DNA of 27,814 bases from JBBRXZ01 sp038232415 (lineage in GTDB: Bacteria > Patescibacteriota > Saccharimonadia > Saccharimonadales > UBA4665): positions 1-27,814 of the forward strand of contig JBBSHY010000011.1 in assembly GCA_038232415.1 (NCBI GenBank), written 5' to 3'. The notes under the pieces were generated by a model. The model was not told where the DNA came from and did not search any database. It worked only from the letters and a program-made list of their open reading frames with translations. A program made the position numbers and the translations under genes. Each line of letters begins with the position of its first letter. Position 1 is the first letter of the stretch. Shown in pieces: positions 17,058 through 25,051 of this stretch.

Positions 17058-17614
17058 TGTCTAAGACAACCCTTCTTCGTCCGCGTCTAAATGAAAAGAC
17101 GTATGGCCTGGCTGAAAGCCGTGTCTATGTCTTTGATGTTGAACGCGATGTAAACAAGCATAGTATTGCCCGCGCTGTTGAGTCTCAGTTTGAAGTCAAA
17201 GTCACTGCGGTAAATACCGCAAATATCACAGGTAAAACCAAACGCATTATTAGTATAACCGGCAAGCGCATGAAGAATGCCGAAGGCAACCGAAAAGATC
17301 TTAAGAAAGCTTATGTTACTCTGGCCGAAGGCCAGGGGCTGCCGTTCTTTAACGCCATAGAGGAGGAAGAACAGAAGGAGCAGGCTACCCAGGAAAAGGT
17401 TGATAAAGTGGCTGCTAAACAGGCCGCCAAGACTGCCAAAACCGAAAAAAAGACAGAGGAAAAAGCAGCCGAAATTCCGAAAGCTGTCACCAAACCTTCA
17501 AAAAATGAGTCTGCCCAGGAAAAGCCGGTAGCTGCAAAAGAAGAACCAAAGCCAGAAGCACCTAAAGCCTGGCGCGGTTGGCGGCTGGGTAAGAAAAAGC
17601 CGGAGAATAAATAG
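17057..17614 (+). CDS. rplW: 50S ribosomal protein L23 with a long C-terminal extension
   Basis: L23 sits at the exit of the nascent-chain tunnel and docks trigger factor and SRP. The normal fold covers residues 1 to about 97 (LLRPRLNEKTYGL, FDVERDVNKHSIARAVE, KRMKNAEGNRKDLKKAYVTL). A further 88 or so residues of Lys/Ala/Glu/Pro-rich sequence follow and end with WRGWRLGKKKPENK. The total of 185 aa is nearly twice the usual 95-100. The stop is directly followed by the rplB ATG. Confidence 0.95.
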   Translation: MSKTTLLRPRLNEKTYGLAESRVYVFDVERDVNKHSIARAVESQFEVKVTAVNTANITGKTKRIISITGKRMKNAEGNRKDLKKAYVTLAEGQGLPFFNAIEEEEQKEQATQEKVDKVAAKQAAKTAKTEKKTEEKAAEIPKAVTKPSKNESAQEKPVAAKEEPKPEAPKAWRGWRLGKKKPENK

Positions 17615-18451
17615 ATGGCTATTAAGCAATACAATCCAACGACCCCAGGCCGCCGCGGTATGACCAGCCAGGACTTTGACGGTATAACTACCAAGAAACC
17701 CTTGCGCTCATTGCTCGTGGCAAAACGGCGCGGTAATGGCCGTAATAACCAGGGCCGCATAACTACCCGACACCAAGGCGGCGGTACCAAGAAGTTTTAC
17801 CGCCTGGTTAACTTCAAGCTTGCCGAAGGTATTACTGCTAAAGTCGAACATATCGAATATGACCCGAACCGTAGTGCCCGCATTGCCCGCATCAAAGAGC
17901 CAAATGGTACTTATCATTACGTCTTGGCTGCCCAAGGTATGAAAGTCGGCCAGACTATTACCAGCGGCGAAGGAGCACCTATTGAAGCCGGCAACCGTCT
18001 GCAGATAAAAAATATTCCCATCGGCAGTACTATTCATGCTATTGAGATGAAAGTTGGCGGGGGCGCCCAGATGGTACGGAGTGCCGGTAACAGCGCCCAG
18101 CTGATGGGCCGCGACAATGGCTACGCCCAGGTGCGTTTGCCTAGCGGCGAAGTCCGTTTGATCAATGAGAATTGTACGGCGTCGCTCGGCGTTATCGGCA
18201 ACGAACAACACCAGAACGTCAAAATCGGCAAAGCCGGACGTAACCGTCATTTGGGTAAGCGCCCATCAGTCCGCGGCGTCGTCATGAACGCGGCCGACCA
18301 TCCGCACGGCGGCGGTGACGGCGGCCGTCACGGTATAGGTTCGGCACCAAAAACACCATGGGGCCAGAAAACCCTGGGCTATAAAACCCGCCGCCGCAAG
18401 AACACCACCCAGTTTATAGTAAGAAGCCGCCACTCGGCGAAGAGGAAATAA
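17615..18451 (+). CDS. rplB: 50S ribosomal protein L2
   Basis: Peptidyl-transferase-centre protein and the most conserved large-subunit protein, 278 aa. Typical blocks are RNNQGRITTRHQGGG, GNALP-like AGNRLQIKNIPIG, and the catalytic-region loop MNAADHPHGGGDGG (MNPVDHPHGGG in most bacteria) with the key His retained. GGAG (17602-17605) lies 9 nt before the ATG. It is followed by a small unknown gene rather than by rpsS. Confidence 0.97.
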   Translation: MAIKQYNPTTPGRRGMTSQDFDGITTKKPLRSLLVAKRRGNGRNNQGRITTRHQGGGTKKFYRLVNFKLAEGITAKVEHIEYDPNRSARIARIKEPNGTYHYVLAAQGMKVGQTITSGEGAPIEAGNRLQIKNIPIGSTIHAIEMKVGGGAQMVRSAGNSAQLMGRDNGYAQVRLPSGEVRLINENCTASLGVIGNEQHQNVKIGKAGRNRHLGKRPSVRGVVMNAADHPHGGGDGGRHGIGSAPKTPWGQKTLGYKTRRRKNTTQFIVRSRHSAKRK

Positions 18452-18453
18452 CC

Positions 18454-18756
18454 ATGGGTAACTTTAACTTAGGCACAGAACTTCGCTTACTAGTACAACA
18501 CACCGATGCTTTTGGAGACATGAACCTTGACGGTAGAAACGCTTGTCATGAGGGTTCCGCTCATGGGGCGCGTGCTGCAGAGCAGGCACCTCTTGATATG
18601 CGTTTAACTGACATTGCTGGTATGGCCTGTGAGGGTGTTAGCGTAGAGACAGGGAGAGAAGAAAGCTCTAGAGAATCCGACATACGTGAACTTTCTGCTG
18701 TTGTAACAGCATTTGCAGTCAGACAGGCAAAAAGGAAAGAAGAGGTTAGGCAATGA
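18454..18756 (+). CDS. Unknown 100-aa protein inserted between L2 and S19
   Basis: An acidic protein of 100 aa with no recognised domain or membrane segment; the first half holds two Cys and several His, and the last 25 residues form a probable charged helix. It is supported as a real gene by AGAGGA (18441-18446) 7 nt before its ATG, a 2-nt gap from rplB and a 4-nt ATGA overlap with rpsS. rplB and rpsS are adjacent in nearly all bacteria. Its codons (AGA, GGA, GTT) differ from those of the flanking ribosomal genes. Function unknown; context makes a translation-linked role possible but not shown. Confidence 0.65.
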   Translation: MGNFNLGTELRLLVQHTDAFGDMNLDGRNACHEGSAHGARAAEQAPLDMRLTDIAGMACEGVSVETGREESSRESDIRELSAVVTAFAVRQAKRKEEVRQ

Positions 18757-19025
18757 GTCGTTCGCTAAAGAAGGGTCCTTTTATAGATTTTAAGCTGGCT
18801 AAGAAGGTGGAGGCATTGGGCGATAATGACCGGACGATTATTAAGACCTGGGCTCGGTCCAGCACCATTTCTCCAGAGTTTGTTGGTAAGACTATCGCTG
18901 TCCACAACGGCAAAGTCCACGTGCCGGTGTTTGTGTCGGAGAATATGGTTGGCCACAAGCTCGGCGAGTTTGCGCCAACCCGTAAATTCCGCACTCATGG
19001 CGGTAAACTGGCGAAAGGAAAATAG
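18753..19025 (+). CDS. rpsS: 30S ribosomal protein S19
   Basis: Small-subunit head protein that contacts S13 and 16S rRNA, 90 aa. SRSLKKGPFID, TWARSSTISPEFVG and GHKLGEFAPTRKFR are diagnostic. Its ATG overlaps the stop of the 100-aa gene, so translation is probably coupled to it. Confidence 0.97.
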   Translation: MSRSLKKGPFIDFKLAKKVEALGDNDRTIIKTWARSSTISPEFVGKTIAVHNGKVHVPVFVSENMVGHKLGEFAPTRKFRTHGGKLAKGK

Positions 19026-19028
19026 GAT

Positions 19029-19415
19029 ATGGCAGTTAAAGCAGTCGCTAAAGGAGTCCGGATGAGCCCGCGAAAGATAGCCGTGGTAGCTGCCCTGGTG
19101 CGCGGCCACAGCGTGGAAGACGCTTTGACTATCCTGAGCCATGTACCGCGCCGTTCTGCCATACCGGTGCAAAAAGTTATAGCCAGCGCCAAAGCCAATG
19201 CTGATCACAATCATGGTTACAAGCCGGCGACTTTGCAGATTACTGAAATCAGTGTTATGCCCGGTCCTCGCCTCAAACGCTATCGTCCGGCGGCCCATGG
19301 CCGTGCCTTGCCATTCCAACGCAAGACTTCGCACATCCGTGTGGTGGTCGACGGCGAAATCCGCGAAGTCAAAAAACCGGCCAAAGCCGTGACCAAAACT
19401 GAGGATAAGACGTAA
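19029..19415 (+). CDS. rplV: 50S ribosomal protein L22
   Basis: Exit-tunnel protein contacting all domains of 23S rRNA, 128 aa. VRMSPRKIAVVAALVRG and the hairpin region RYRPAAHGRALPFQRKTSH are typical; the Lys-rich C-terminal end is slightly extended. The gap after rpsS is 3 nt and the stop overlaps the rpsC start by one base. Confidence 0.97.
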   Translation: MAVKAVAKGVRMSPRKIAVVAALVRGHSVEDALTILSHVPRRSAIPVQKVIASAKANADHNHGYKPATLQITEISVMPGPRLKRYRPAAHGRALPFQRKTSHIRVVVDGEIREVKKPAKAVTKTEDKT

Positions 19416-20047
19416 TGGGGCAAAAAGTTAATCCAATCAGCATGCGTCTCCAAGTCAATAAAGACTGGACTAGTAAATGGTTTGTAAATAAGCGTGATTA
19501 CGCTCAATTTCTTAAAAATGATCTGGAAGTCCGTCGTTTAATTACTAAGAAGCTTGGCAGCCGCGCTTCCATCAACAAAGTTGAAATTACCCGTACGCCA
19601 AATCTGGTAACGGTGACTATAGCCACTGCTAAGGCAGGGGTGGTTATTGGCCGTGGTGGCGTTGGTGCTACCGAGCTCAAAGCCGCAATTGAGAAGATCT
19701 ATGCTACCCCGGTCCGCGTGAACATCGAAGAAGTCAAAAAACCCGATATGTACGCCAAATTAGTCGCCGAAAACATTGCCCACCAGCTAGAGCGGCGCAT
19801 GAGTTTCCGGCGTGCCGTAAAGTCTACAGCTGCGGCTACCATGCGGGCTGGCGCTAAGGGTGTACGTATTGAGGTTGCCGGGCGGCTTAATGGCGCCGAA
19901 ATGTCGCGCCGCGAAAAAGAAGTCTCCGGCAGCGTCCCGCTGCATACCCTGAGGGCTGATATTGATTACGCCCAGGTCAATGCCAAGACCGTCGCCGGTA
20001 TAATTGGTATCAAGGTCTGGATCTACAAAGGCGAGGTACAACAATAA
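19415..20047 (+). CDS. rpsC: 30S ribosomal protein S3
   Basis: mRNA-entry protein with helicase role, 210 aa. MGQKVNPISMRL opens the protein, the KH domain GxxG loop is GRGG (within GVVIGRGGVGATELK), and the C-terminal domain carries KGVRIEVAGRLNGAEMSRRE. Coupled by TAATG junctions to both rplV and rplP. Confidence 0.97.
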   Translation: MGQKVNPISMRLQVNKDWTSKWFVNKRDYAQFLKNDLEVRRLITKKLGSRASINKVEITRTPNLVTVTIATAKAGVVIGRGGVGATELKAAIEKIYATPVRVNIEEVKKPDMYAKLVAENIAHQLERRMSFRRAVKSTAAATMRAGAKGVRIEVAGRLNGAEMSRREKEVSGSVPLHTLRADIDYAQVNAKTVAGIIGIKVWIYKGEVQQ

Positions 20048-20460
20048 TGTTGATGCCAAAACGTACCAAGCACCGTAAAGTGCGTAAAGGCCGGATTCGC
20101 GGGGTGGCTACCAGCGGCCATTATATTGCTTTTGGCGACTACGCGTTACAGGCCCAAGGCCAGGAGCGTATTACCTCACGGCAAATTGAGGCCGCCCGCC
20201 AGGCTATGACGCGTTACATTAAACGTGGCGGTAAGATCTGGATACGTATATTTCCGCATATTGCAGTCACCCGAAAACCGCAGGACGTAAAAATGGGTAG
20301 CGGTAAAGGCAATCCTGAATTTTTTGTTGCCAAAGTCCGGCCCGGCACTATTTTATTTGAAATGCAGGGCGTCAGTGAAGATGTGGCGCGCGAAGCGATG
20401 CGTCTGGCTGCCCACAAACTACCGATCAAAACCAGGTTTCTAACCAGGGATGAGGCCTAA
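20047..20460 (+). CDS. rplP: 50S ribosomal protein L16
   Basis: Large-subunit protein near the A site, 137 aa. MLMPKRTKHRKVRKGR at the start and KMGSGKGNPEFFVAKVRPG are typical. It begins within the rpsC stop; starting at ATG 20047 gives the usual MLxPKR N-terminus. Confidence 0.97.
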   Translation: MLMPKRTKHRKVRKGRIRGVATSGHYIAFGDYALQAQGQERITSRQIEAARQAMTRYIKRGGKIWIRIFPHIAVTRKPQDVKMGSGKGNPEFFVAKVRPGTILFEMQGVSEDVAREAMRLAAHKLPIKTRFLTRDEA

Positions 20461-20464
20461 AATC

Positions 20465-20665
20465 ATGCAAGTCGTTGAAATCCGCAAACTAACCACCGCT
20501 GAGCTGACCGCCGAAAGCACTAAGCTACGCGAGGAAATTGTTCAGCTGAAACGACGTTTACACCTGGGTGAAATCCAGAACAGCCGGATTATCCGCAATA
20601 AACGTAAAGATCTGGCCAGGATGCTCACAGTGCTGGGTGAAGCCTTAACGAAGGAGACTACCTAA
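20465..20665 (+). CDS. rpmC: 50S ribosomal protein L29
   Basis: Small helical-hairpin protein at the tunnel exit next to L23, 66 aa. IRKLTTAELTAESTKLREE and QNSRIIRNKRKDLARMLTVL match L29. ATG 20465 is chosen: TGAGG (20451-20455) is 9 nt upstream, while the alternative ATG 20450 overlaps rplP and has no usable ribosome binding site. Confidence 0.95.
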   Translation: MQVVEIRKLTTAELTAESTKLREEIVQLKRRLHLGEIQNSRIIRNKRKDLARMLTVLGEALTKETT

Positions 20666-21027
20666 TGGCGAAGCAAATTGTAGGAGTCGTGTCTTCCAGC
20701 AAAGGCGACAAAACCATTGTCGTGACTGTCCAGACACGCAAAACTCATCCGCTGTACCGCAAGCAATACACGGTAAGCAAGAAGTTCATGGCCCATGATG
20801 AAAAAAATGAAGCACAGCCTGGCGATAAAGTCGCTATTACTGAAACACGTCCGATAAGCTCCCGTAAACACCACACTTTGGACCGTATTATCGAGAAGCC
20901 AGTCCTGCGGGCCGATTCACTGGCTATAACTAAGACTGATGAACCCGAAAAGCCTGCTACTAAAGCCAAGACCAAAGAGGTCGAAGACGTTCAGGATGCC
21001 GAGAATCTAGATGAGGGGACAGCATGA
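20665..21027 (+). CDS. rpsQ: 30S ribosomal protein S17 with acidic C-terminal tail
   Basis: 16S rRNA-binding protein, 120 aa. The OB-fold core is typical (IVGVVSSSKGDKTIVV, HPLYRKQYTVSKKFMAHDE, RPISSRKHHTLDRIIEKP). About 35 extra residues, rich in Lys, Thr, Glu and Asp, follow the normal end. TAATG junction with rpmC and ATGA overlap with rplN. Confidence 0.96.
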   Translation: MAKQIVGVVSSSKGDKTIVVTVQTRKTHPLYRKQYTVSKKFMAHDEKNEAQPGDKVAITETRPISSRKHHTLDRIIEKPVLRADSLAITKTDEPEKPATKAKTKEVEDVQDAENLDEGTA

Positions 21028-21392
21028 TACAGCAAGAGACCCGTCTAACTGTCTGTGATAACAGCGGAGCCAAGGAGATTTTGTGCATCCGGGTATTAGG
21101 CGGTACGCGGCATCGTTACGCCGGTGTGGGCGACATTATTGTGGCCACCGTCAAACAGGCCAGTCCTAACGGCACCGTCAAGAAAAAGTCAGTTATCAGG
21201 GCCGTGGTGGTCCGTACCCGTAACCAGATCCGCCGTAAAGACGGCTCAACAATAAAGTTTGATGATAACGCCGCTGTGATTATCGGCGACGATAAGTTGC
21301 CGCGCGCAACTCGCATATTTGGTCCCGTACCTCGCGAACTGCGTGATCGGGGCTATGCTAAAATCGTCTCCCTGGCGCCGGAGGTGCTGTAA
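21024..21392 (+). CDS. rplN: 50S ribosomal protein L14
   Basis: Subunit-interface protein, 122 aa, canonical length. MIQQETRLTVCDNSGAKE, GDIIVATVKQASPNG and the C-terminal GPVPRELRDRGYAKIVSLAPEVL region identify it. Coupled to rpsQ by a 4-nt overlap. Confidence 0.98.
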   Translation: MIQQETRLTVCDNSGAKEILCIRVLGGTRHRYAGVGDIIVATVKQASPNGTVKKKSVIRAVVVRTRNQIRRKDGSTIKFDDNAAVIIGDDKLPRATRIFGPVPRELRDRGYAKIVSLAPEVL

Positions 21393-21394
21393 TC

Positions 21395-21721
21395 ATGAAG
21401 CCGTACAAGATTCGTCTCAAAAAAGGTGATACAGTCATCGTCCGCGCCGGCAAGTACAGAGGCCAAACCGGCAAAATTACTGCCACTTTCCCGCGCGAGA
21501 ACAAGGTTACCGTCGATGGCATCAATATAGTTAAAAAGCACGTCAAGCCTAACCAGCAGCACCCCCAGGGTGCGATTGTTGAATTGACCAAGCCGTTGTG
21601 GGTCAGTAAGGTTAGCATCGTTGAACCAACCACCAAGAAGGCCAGCCGCATCGGCTTCAGTATCGACAAAGACGGCAATAAGAAGCGTGTTTTCAAGAGC
21701 ACCGGAAAGGAGATCAAGTAA
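21395..21721 (+). CDS. rplX: 50S ribosomal protein L24
   Basis: Assembly initiator near the tunnel exit, 108 aa. The KOW motif region KKGDTVIVRAGKYRGQTGKI and NIVKKHVKPNQQHPQGAIVE are typical. GGAGG (21380-21384) in the rplN end lies 10 nt before the ATG. TAATG junction with rplE. Confidence 0.97.
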   Translation: MKPYKIRLKKGDTVIVRAGKYRGQTGKITATFPRENKVTVDGINIVKKHVKPNQQHPQGAIVELTKPLWVSKVSIVEPTTKKASRIGFSIDKDGNKKRVFKSTGKEIK

Positions 21722-22335
21722 TGGTTACCGAAGCAGCACCTGTTAAGCCGGCTAAAACGGCAAAGCCAGCGAAATCTGTAGACACCGGCGCTCGTCTCCG
21801 CCTTATGTATAATGCTACGCTTGCCAAAGAACTTATTACTGAGCTGGGTCTCAAGAATCCGCATCAGGCACCCACACTGGAAAAGATTGTAGTTAACATT
21901 GGTCTCGGCAAAGCTAAAGACGAAAAGAAGATCATGGAGGTGGCCACTAATACCTTACGCAAAATTACCGGTCAGCAGCCCATAGAGACAGCTGCCCAGA
22001 ATTCTATAGCCGGATTCAAACTGCGTGAAGGTAATAAGATCGGCCTTAAAGTAACGCTGCGCGGTGAGCGCATGTACGAATTTACGGATCGTATAATAAC
22101 AGTGGTTTTACCGCGCCTGCGTGATTTCCACGGTGTCAGCGCAAAGGCTTTTGACCGCCAGGGAAACTATAGTATAGGTTTTATCGACCAGTCTGTTTTT
22201 CCGGAGCTCAGCTTTGAAGAAACCACGACCCCGCACGGCTTGCAAGTGATATTTGTAATTAGTTGTAATCAAAAGGAACATGCCCGCGCTTTACTTGAAA
22301 AGTTCGGCATGCCATTTGAAAAGGAGAATAAGTAA
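21721..22335 (+). CDS. rplE: 50S ribosomal protein L5
   Basis: 5S rRNA-binding protein of the central protuberance, 204 aa. The L5 fold begins at about residue 25 (RLRLMYN) and includes KIVVNIGLGKAKDEKK, IAGFKLREGNKIGLKVTLRG and RLRDFHGVSAKAFD. The first 20 or so residues are an Ala/Lys/Pro-rich extension not seen in standard 179-aa L5. The ATG at 21721 overlaps the rplX stop, supporting the long form. Confidence 0.96.
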   Translation: MVTEAAPVKPAKTAKPAKSVDTGARLRLMYNATLAKELITELGLKNPHQAPTLEKIVVNIGLGKAKDEKKIMEVATNTLRKITGQQPIETAAQNSIAGFKLREGNKIGLKVTLRGERMYEFTDRIITVVLPRLRDFHGVSAKAFDRQGNYSIGFIDQSVFPELSFEETTTPHGLQVIFVISCNQKEHARALLEKFGMPFEKENK

Positions 22336-22336
22336 T

Positions 22337-22606
22337 ATGGCTAAGAAATCCATTGTCGTTCGTGACGCTAAGCGCCTGAAAATGATTAAACAATACGCCG
22401 ATAAACGCGCAGAGCTGAAAAAACTGGGCGACCAGGAAGGCTTGGCGAAACTGCCGCGTAACAGCAGCCCGACGCGCCGTACAAACCGGTGTATTGAAAC
22501 CGGCCGTTCCAGGGGTTATATGCGGCAGTTTGGCCTGAGCCGCCTTAGTTTTCGCGAACATGCCAGCAAGAGCGAAGTACCTGGCGTAACAAAGGCTAGC
22601 TGGTAG
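22337..22606 (+). CDS. rpsN: 30S ribosomal protein S14, zinc-free type
   Basis: Small-subunit head protein, 89 aa. MAKKSIVVRDAKRLKMI and LPRNSSPTRRTNRC followed by GYMRQFGLSRLSFRE mark it as S14. It lacks the two CxxC pairs of zinc-binding S14 (only one Cys), so it is the zinc-independent form. AAGGAG (22321-22326) lies 10 nt before ATG 22337; the longer in-frame start at 22280 lies inside rplE and is rejected. Confidence 0.96.
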   Translation: MAKKSIVVRDAKRLKMIKQYADKRAELKKLGDQEGLAKLPRNSSPTRRTNRCIETGRSRGYMRQFGLSRLSFREHASKSEVPGVTKASW

Positions 22607-22620
22607 GAGGAACTATAATT

Positions 22621-23022
22621 ATGAGTAAGACTACAACTGATCCTATAGCAGACATGCTGACCCGTATCCGTAACGCAATTATGGTGCGGAAGACCGAAGT
22701 GACATTGCCACATTCCAATATTAAGGAGTCTGTTGCCCGATTGCTTGCTGAAAGCAACTTTGTTGATGGCGTATCTGTAGGTGATGCTACTGTTGGCAAA
22801 AGTCTGACTGTTAAAATTAATGATGAAGCCGGCAATGCCCGAATTACCGAAATCGTGCGCATGAGTAAACCAGGGCGGCGACACTACGTCAACGCACAGG
22901 CAATACCGGTAGTTAAGCGCGGCCGTGGCGTCGTTATCGTCTCTACCTCCAAAGGCTTGATGACAGGCGATCGTGCCCGCGCCGAGCATATTGGCGGCGA
23001 ATTAATCTGTAAAGTATATTAA
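22621..23022 (+). CDS. rpsH: 30S ribosomal protein S8
   Basis: 16S central-domain binding protein and spc-operon repressor in E. coli, 133 aa. DPIADMLTRIRNAI at the N-terminus and VSTSKGLMTGDRARAEHIGGE at the C-terminus are diagnostic. A perfect AGGAGG (22605-22610) overlaps the rpsN stop. Confidence 0.97.
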   Translation: MSKTTTDPIADMLTRIRNAIMVRKTEVTLPHSNIKESVARLLAESNFVDGVSVGDATVGKSLTVKINDEAGNARITEIVRMSKPGRRHYVNAQAIPVVKRGRGVVIVSTSKGLMTGDRARAEHIGGELICKVY

Positions 23023-23043
23023 GGAAGAAGTAAGGATATCCTG

Positions 23044-23583
23044 ATGAGCCGAGTAGGAAAGATGCCGATAACAGTCCCGAGCGGCGTGACCATCACTATC
23101 GACCCCGCTGTAATAACCGTTGCCGGGAGCAAGGGTACGCTGACGCAATTCACTATGCCAGATATAACTGTCAAGCAAGAAGAGCAGGAACTAATTGTCA
23201 CCAGAGCTAACGATGAACCTAAGATCCGGGCCAAACACGGGCTGATGCGCGCTTTGCTTAATAATATGGTTAATGGCGTAAGCCAGGGCTTCAGTAAGAA
23301 GCTGGAAATAAACGGCGTCGGTTACCGAGTAGCGCAGCAGGGAGCCGACCTTAAACTGAATCTCGGCTTTTCGCACGATGTTATTTACAAAGTGCCGGCT
23401 GGTCTCACTACGACGATTGAACAGAACACTATCACTGTTAACGGGATAGACAGGCAACAAGTCGGCCAGGCGGCTGCCGAAATCCGCGCTCTGAAGAAGC
23501 CGGAACCATACAAAGGCAAAGGCATCAAATACGCCGGCGAACGTCTTATCCGTAAGAGCGGCAAGAGCGGCAAAGATAAGTAA
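23044..23583 (+). CDS. rplF: 50S ribosomal protein L6
   Basis: 23S rRNA-binding protein near the factor-binding site, 179 aa, normal length. MSRVGKMPITVPSGV, KKLEINGVGYR and the signature KKPEPYKGKGIKYAGE are typical. The 21-nt gap after rpsH holds GGA-containing purine-rich sequence. Confidence 0.97.
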   Translation: MSRVGKMPITVPSGVTITIDPAVITVAGSKGTLTQFTMPDITVKQEEQELIVTRANDEPKIRAKHGLMRALLNNMVNGVSQGFSKKLEINGVGYRVAQQGADLKLNLGFSHDVIYKVPAGLTTTIEQNTITVNGIDRQQVGQAAAEIRALKKPEPYKGKGIKYAGERLIRKSGKSGKDK

Positions 23584-23595
23584 CAGGAATAAATT

Positions 23596-23967
23596 ATGAG
23601 TAAATTATTAATTAATAAATTAGCGCACAAGCTGCATAATCGTTCTCAGCGTAAAGGGCGCGTCCGCTCTGTCATTAGCGGCACGGCTCAGCGCCCCAGG
23701 CTCAGCGTCTATGTCAGCAACTCTAATATTACTGCCCAGCTGGTAGACGATTCTGCCCAAAAGACCCTGGGTTACGTAAGTACTGTGGGCCAGAAATCTG
23801 TCAAAGGCACGATGACCGAAAAGGCCGCTTGGGTAGGTAGCGAGATCGCAATCCAGGCAAAGACAGCCAAAATAAAAAATGTAGTTTTTGACCGTGGGGG
23901 TAAGTTATACCATGGCCGCGTAGCTGCCCTGGCTGATGCGGCACGTAAATCAGGATTGGAGTTCTAA
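23596..23967 (+). CDS. rplR: 50S ribosomal protein L18
   Basis: 5S rRNA-binding protein, 123 aa. RPRLSVYVSNSNITAQLVDD and VVFDRGGKLYHGRVAALADAAR are diagnostic. AGGA (23585-23588) lies 7 nt before the ATG. Confidence 0.97.
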   Translation: MSKLLINKLAHKLHNRSQRKGRVRSVISGTAQRPRLSVYVSNSNITAQLVDDSAQKTLGYVSTVGQKSVKGTMTEKAAWVGSEIAIQAKTAKIKNVVFDRGGKLYHGRVAALADAARKSGLEF

Positions 23968-23968
23968 C

Positions 23969-24571
23969 ATGGCAGACGCACACAAACCTCCGGAACGACG
24001 CAATCGGCGTCCGGAAATCCAGCAAGAAGAAAAACAGTTTGATGAGCGTACTCTGCACATCGATCGCGTAGCCCGCGTAGTTAAAGGCGGCCGCCGCTTC
24101 CGCTTTAGGGCGCTTGTTGTCGTTGGCGACAAAAAACATAAAGTGGGTATCGGTACTGCTAAAGGCGCTGATGTTACAGCTGCTGTTACCAAAGCTACCG
24201 AAGCCGCAAAAAAGAATTTTGTAACCGTATCACTTTATCATGGTACATTGCCGCATGAAGTGGAGTTCAAAGTTAGCGGCGCCCACATTTTGCTCAAACC
24301 TGCCAGTGCTGGTACCGGCCTGATTGCCGGCGGCGTAGTAAGAATTATTTTGGAAGTCGCTGGCGTTAAGAATGCCCTCAGTAAATCACTTGGCTCCACC
24401 AATAAGACCAATATTGCCTATGCAACAGTTGCTGCCCTGGATAGTTTAGTGCCTGCTAATGAATGGGTGACTGCCAAGACCAAAACTTCTAAGACAACAC
24501 CGGCGAAGACAGAAGCAACTCCCGAAGCTAAAAAACCAGCCGCGAAGAAACCAGCAAAGGTAAAGGCATAA
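23969..24571 (+). CDS. rpsE: 30S ribosomal protein S5
   Basis: Decoding-fidelity protein, 200 aa. FDERTLHIDRVARVVKGGRR, GIGTAKGADVTAAVTKA and GLIAGGVVRIILEVAGVKN are typical. The last 30 or so residues are Lys/Ala/Pro/Thr-rich and lie beyond the normal end. ATG 23969, one base after the rplR stop, is preferred over an in-frame ATG at 23936 inside rplR; GGAG lies 7 nt upstream. rpmD (L30), which normally follows, is absent: rplO starts 3 nt later. Confidence 0.96.
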   Translation: MADAHKPPERRNRRPEIQQEEKQFDERTLHIDRVARVVKGGRRFRFRALVVVGDKKHKVGIGTAKGADVTAAVTKATEAAKKNFVTVSLYHGTLPHEVEFKVSGAHILLKPASAGTGLIAGGVVRIILEVAGVKNALSKSLGSTNKTNIAYATVAALDSLVPANEWVTAKTKTSKTTPAKTEATPEAKKPAAKKPAKVKA

Positions 24572-24574
24572 AGT

Positions 24575-25051
24575 ATGAAATACCACGAGCTAAAGCTTAC
24601 TAAGAGTAAATCCCGACAACGGGTTGGACGTGGTATAGCCGCGGGAAAAGGTAAAACTGCCGGCCGTGGTACTAAAGGCCAAGGCGCTCGTGCCGGTTCC
24701 AGCGCTAAACCGGGCTTTGCCGGCGGTTCTAACCCGCTAATGCAGAAACTGCCAAAACTACCCGGCTTCAAAAGCTACCGCCCAAAAACTGAGAATGTCT
24801 ATACCGGCCAGCTAGAACAATTTAGCGGCAAAACCGTTGACGCTAAGGTACTAGCCGAAGCCGGCCTTATAAGTAATGCCTACGTAAAAGTAAAGCTAAT
24901 AACTAAAGGCGAACTAACTAAAAAGGTAATAGTTAAGCTACCCTTCGCCAGCGCGTCCGCCAAAGCCGCAGTTCAGTCCTCTGGCGGCTCATTCGAAAAA
25001 ACCGTTAGACTAGGCCGTCCCAAGACTTCCACCAAAAACCCAGGTAAATAA
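24575..25051 (+). CDS. rplO: 50S ribosomal protein L15
   Basis: Late-assembly protein of the large subunit, 158 aa. RVGRGIAAGKGKTAGRGTKGQ and the G-rich N-terminal arm are typical, as is the C-terminal region SNAYVKVKLITKGELTKKV. It follows rpsE directly, without L30. Its stop abuts the ATG of an ABC transporter gene. Confidence 0.96.
   Translation: MKYHELKLTKSKSRQRVGRGIAAGKGKTAGRGTKGQGARAGSSAKPGFAGGSNPLMQKLPKLPGFKSYRPKTENVYTGQLEQFSGKTVDAKVLAEAGLISNAYVKVKLITKGELTKKVIVKLPFASASAKAAVQSSGGSFEKTVRLGRPKTSTKNPGK

Noticed and set aside
17708..19334. Long minus-strand frames across rplB and rpsS-rplV (about 180-190 codons)
   Set aside because: They lie wholly opposite conserved ribosomal genes, lack ribosome binding sites and show no recognisable protein features.
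23936..23968. Upstream in-frame start of rpsE
   Set aside because: It lies within rplR, while ATG 23969 has a GGAG at good spacing and gives the expected S5 start.
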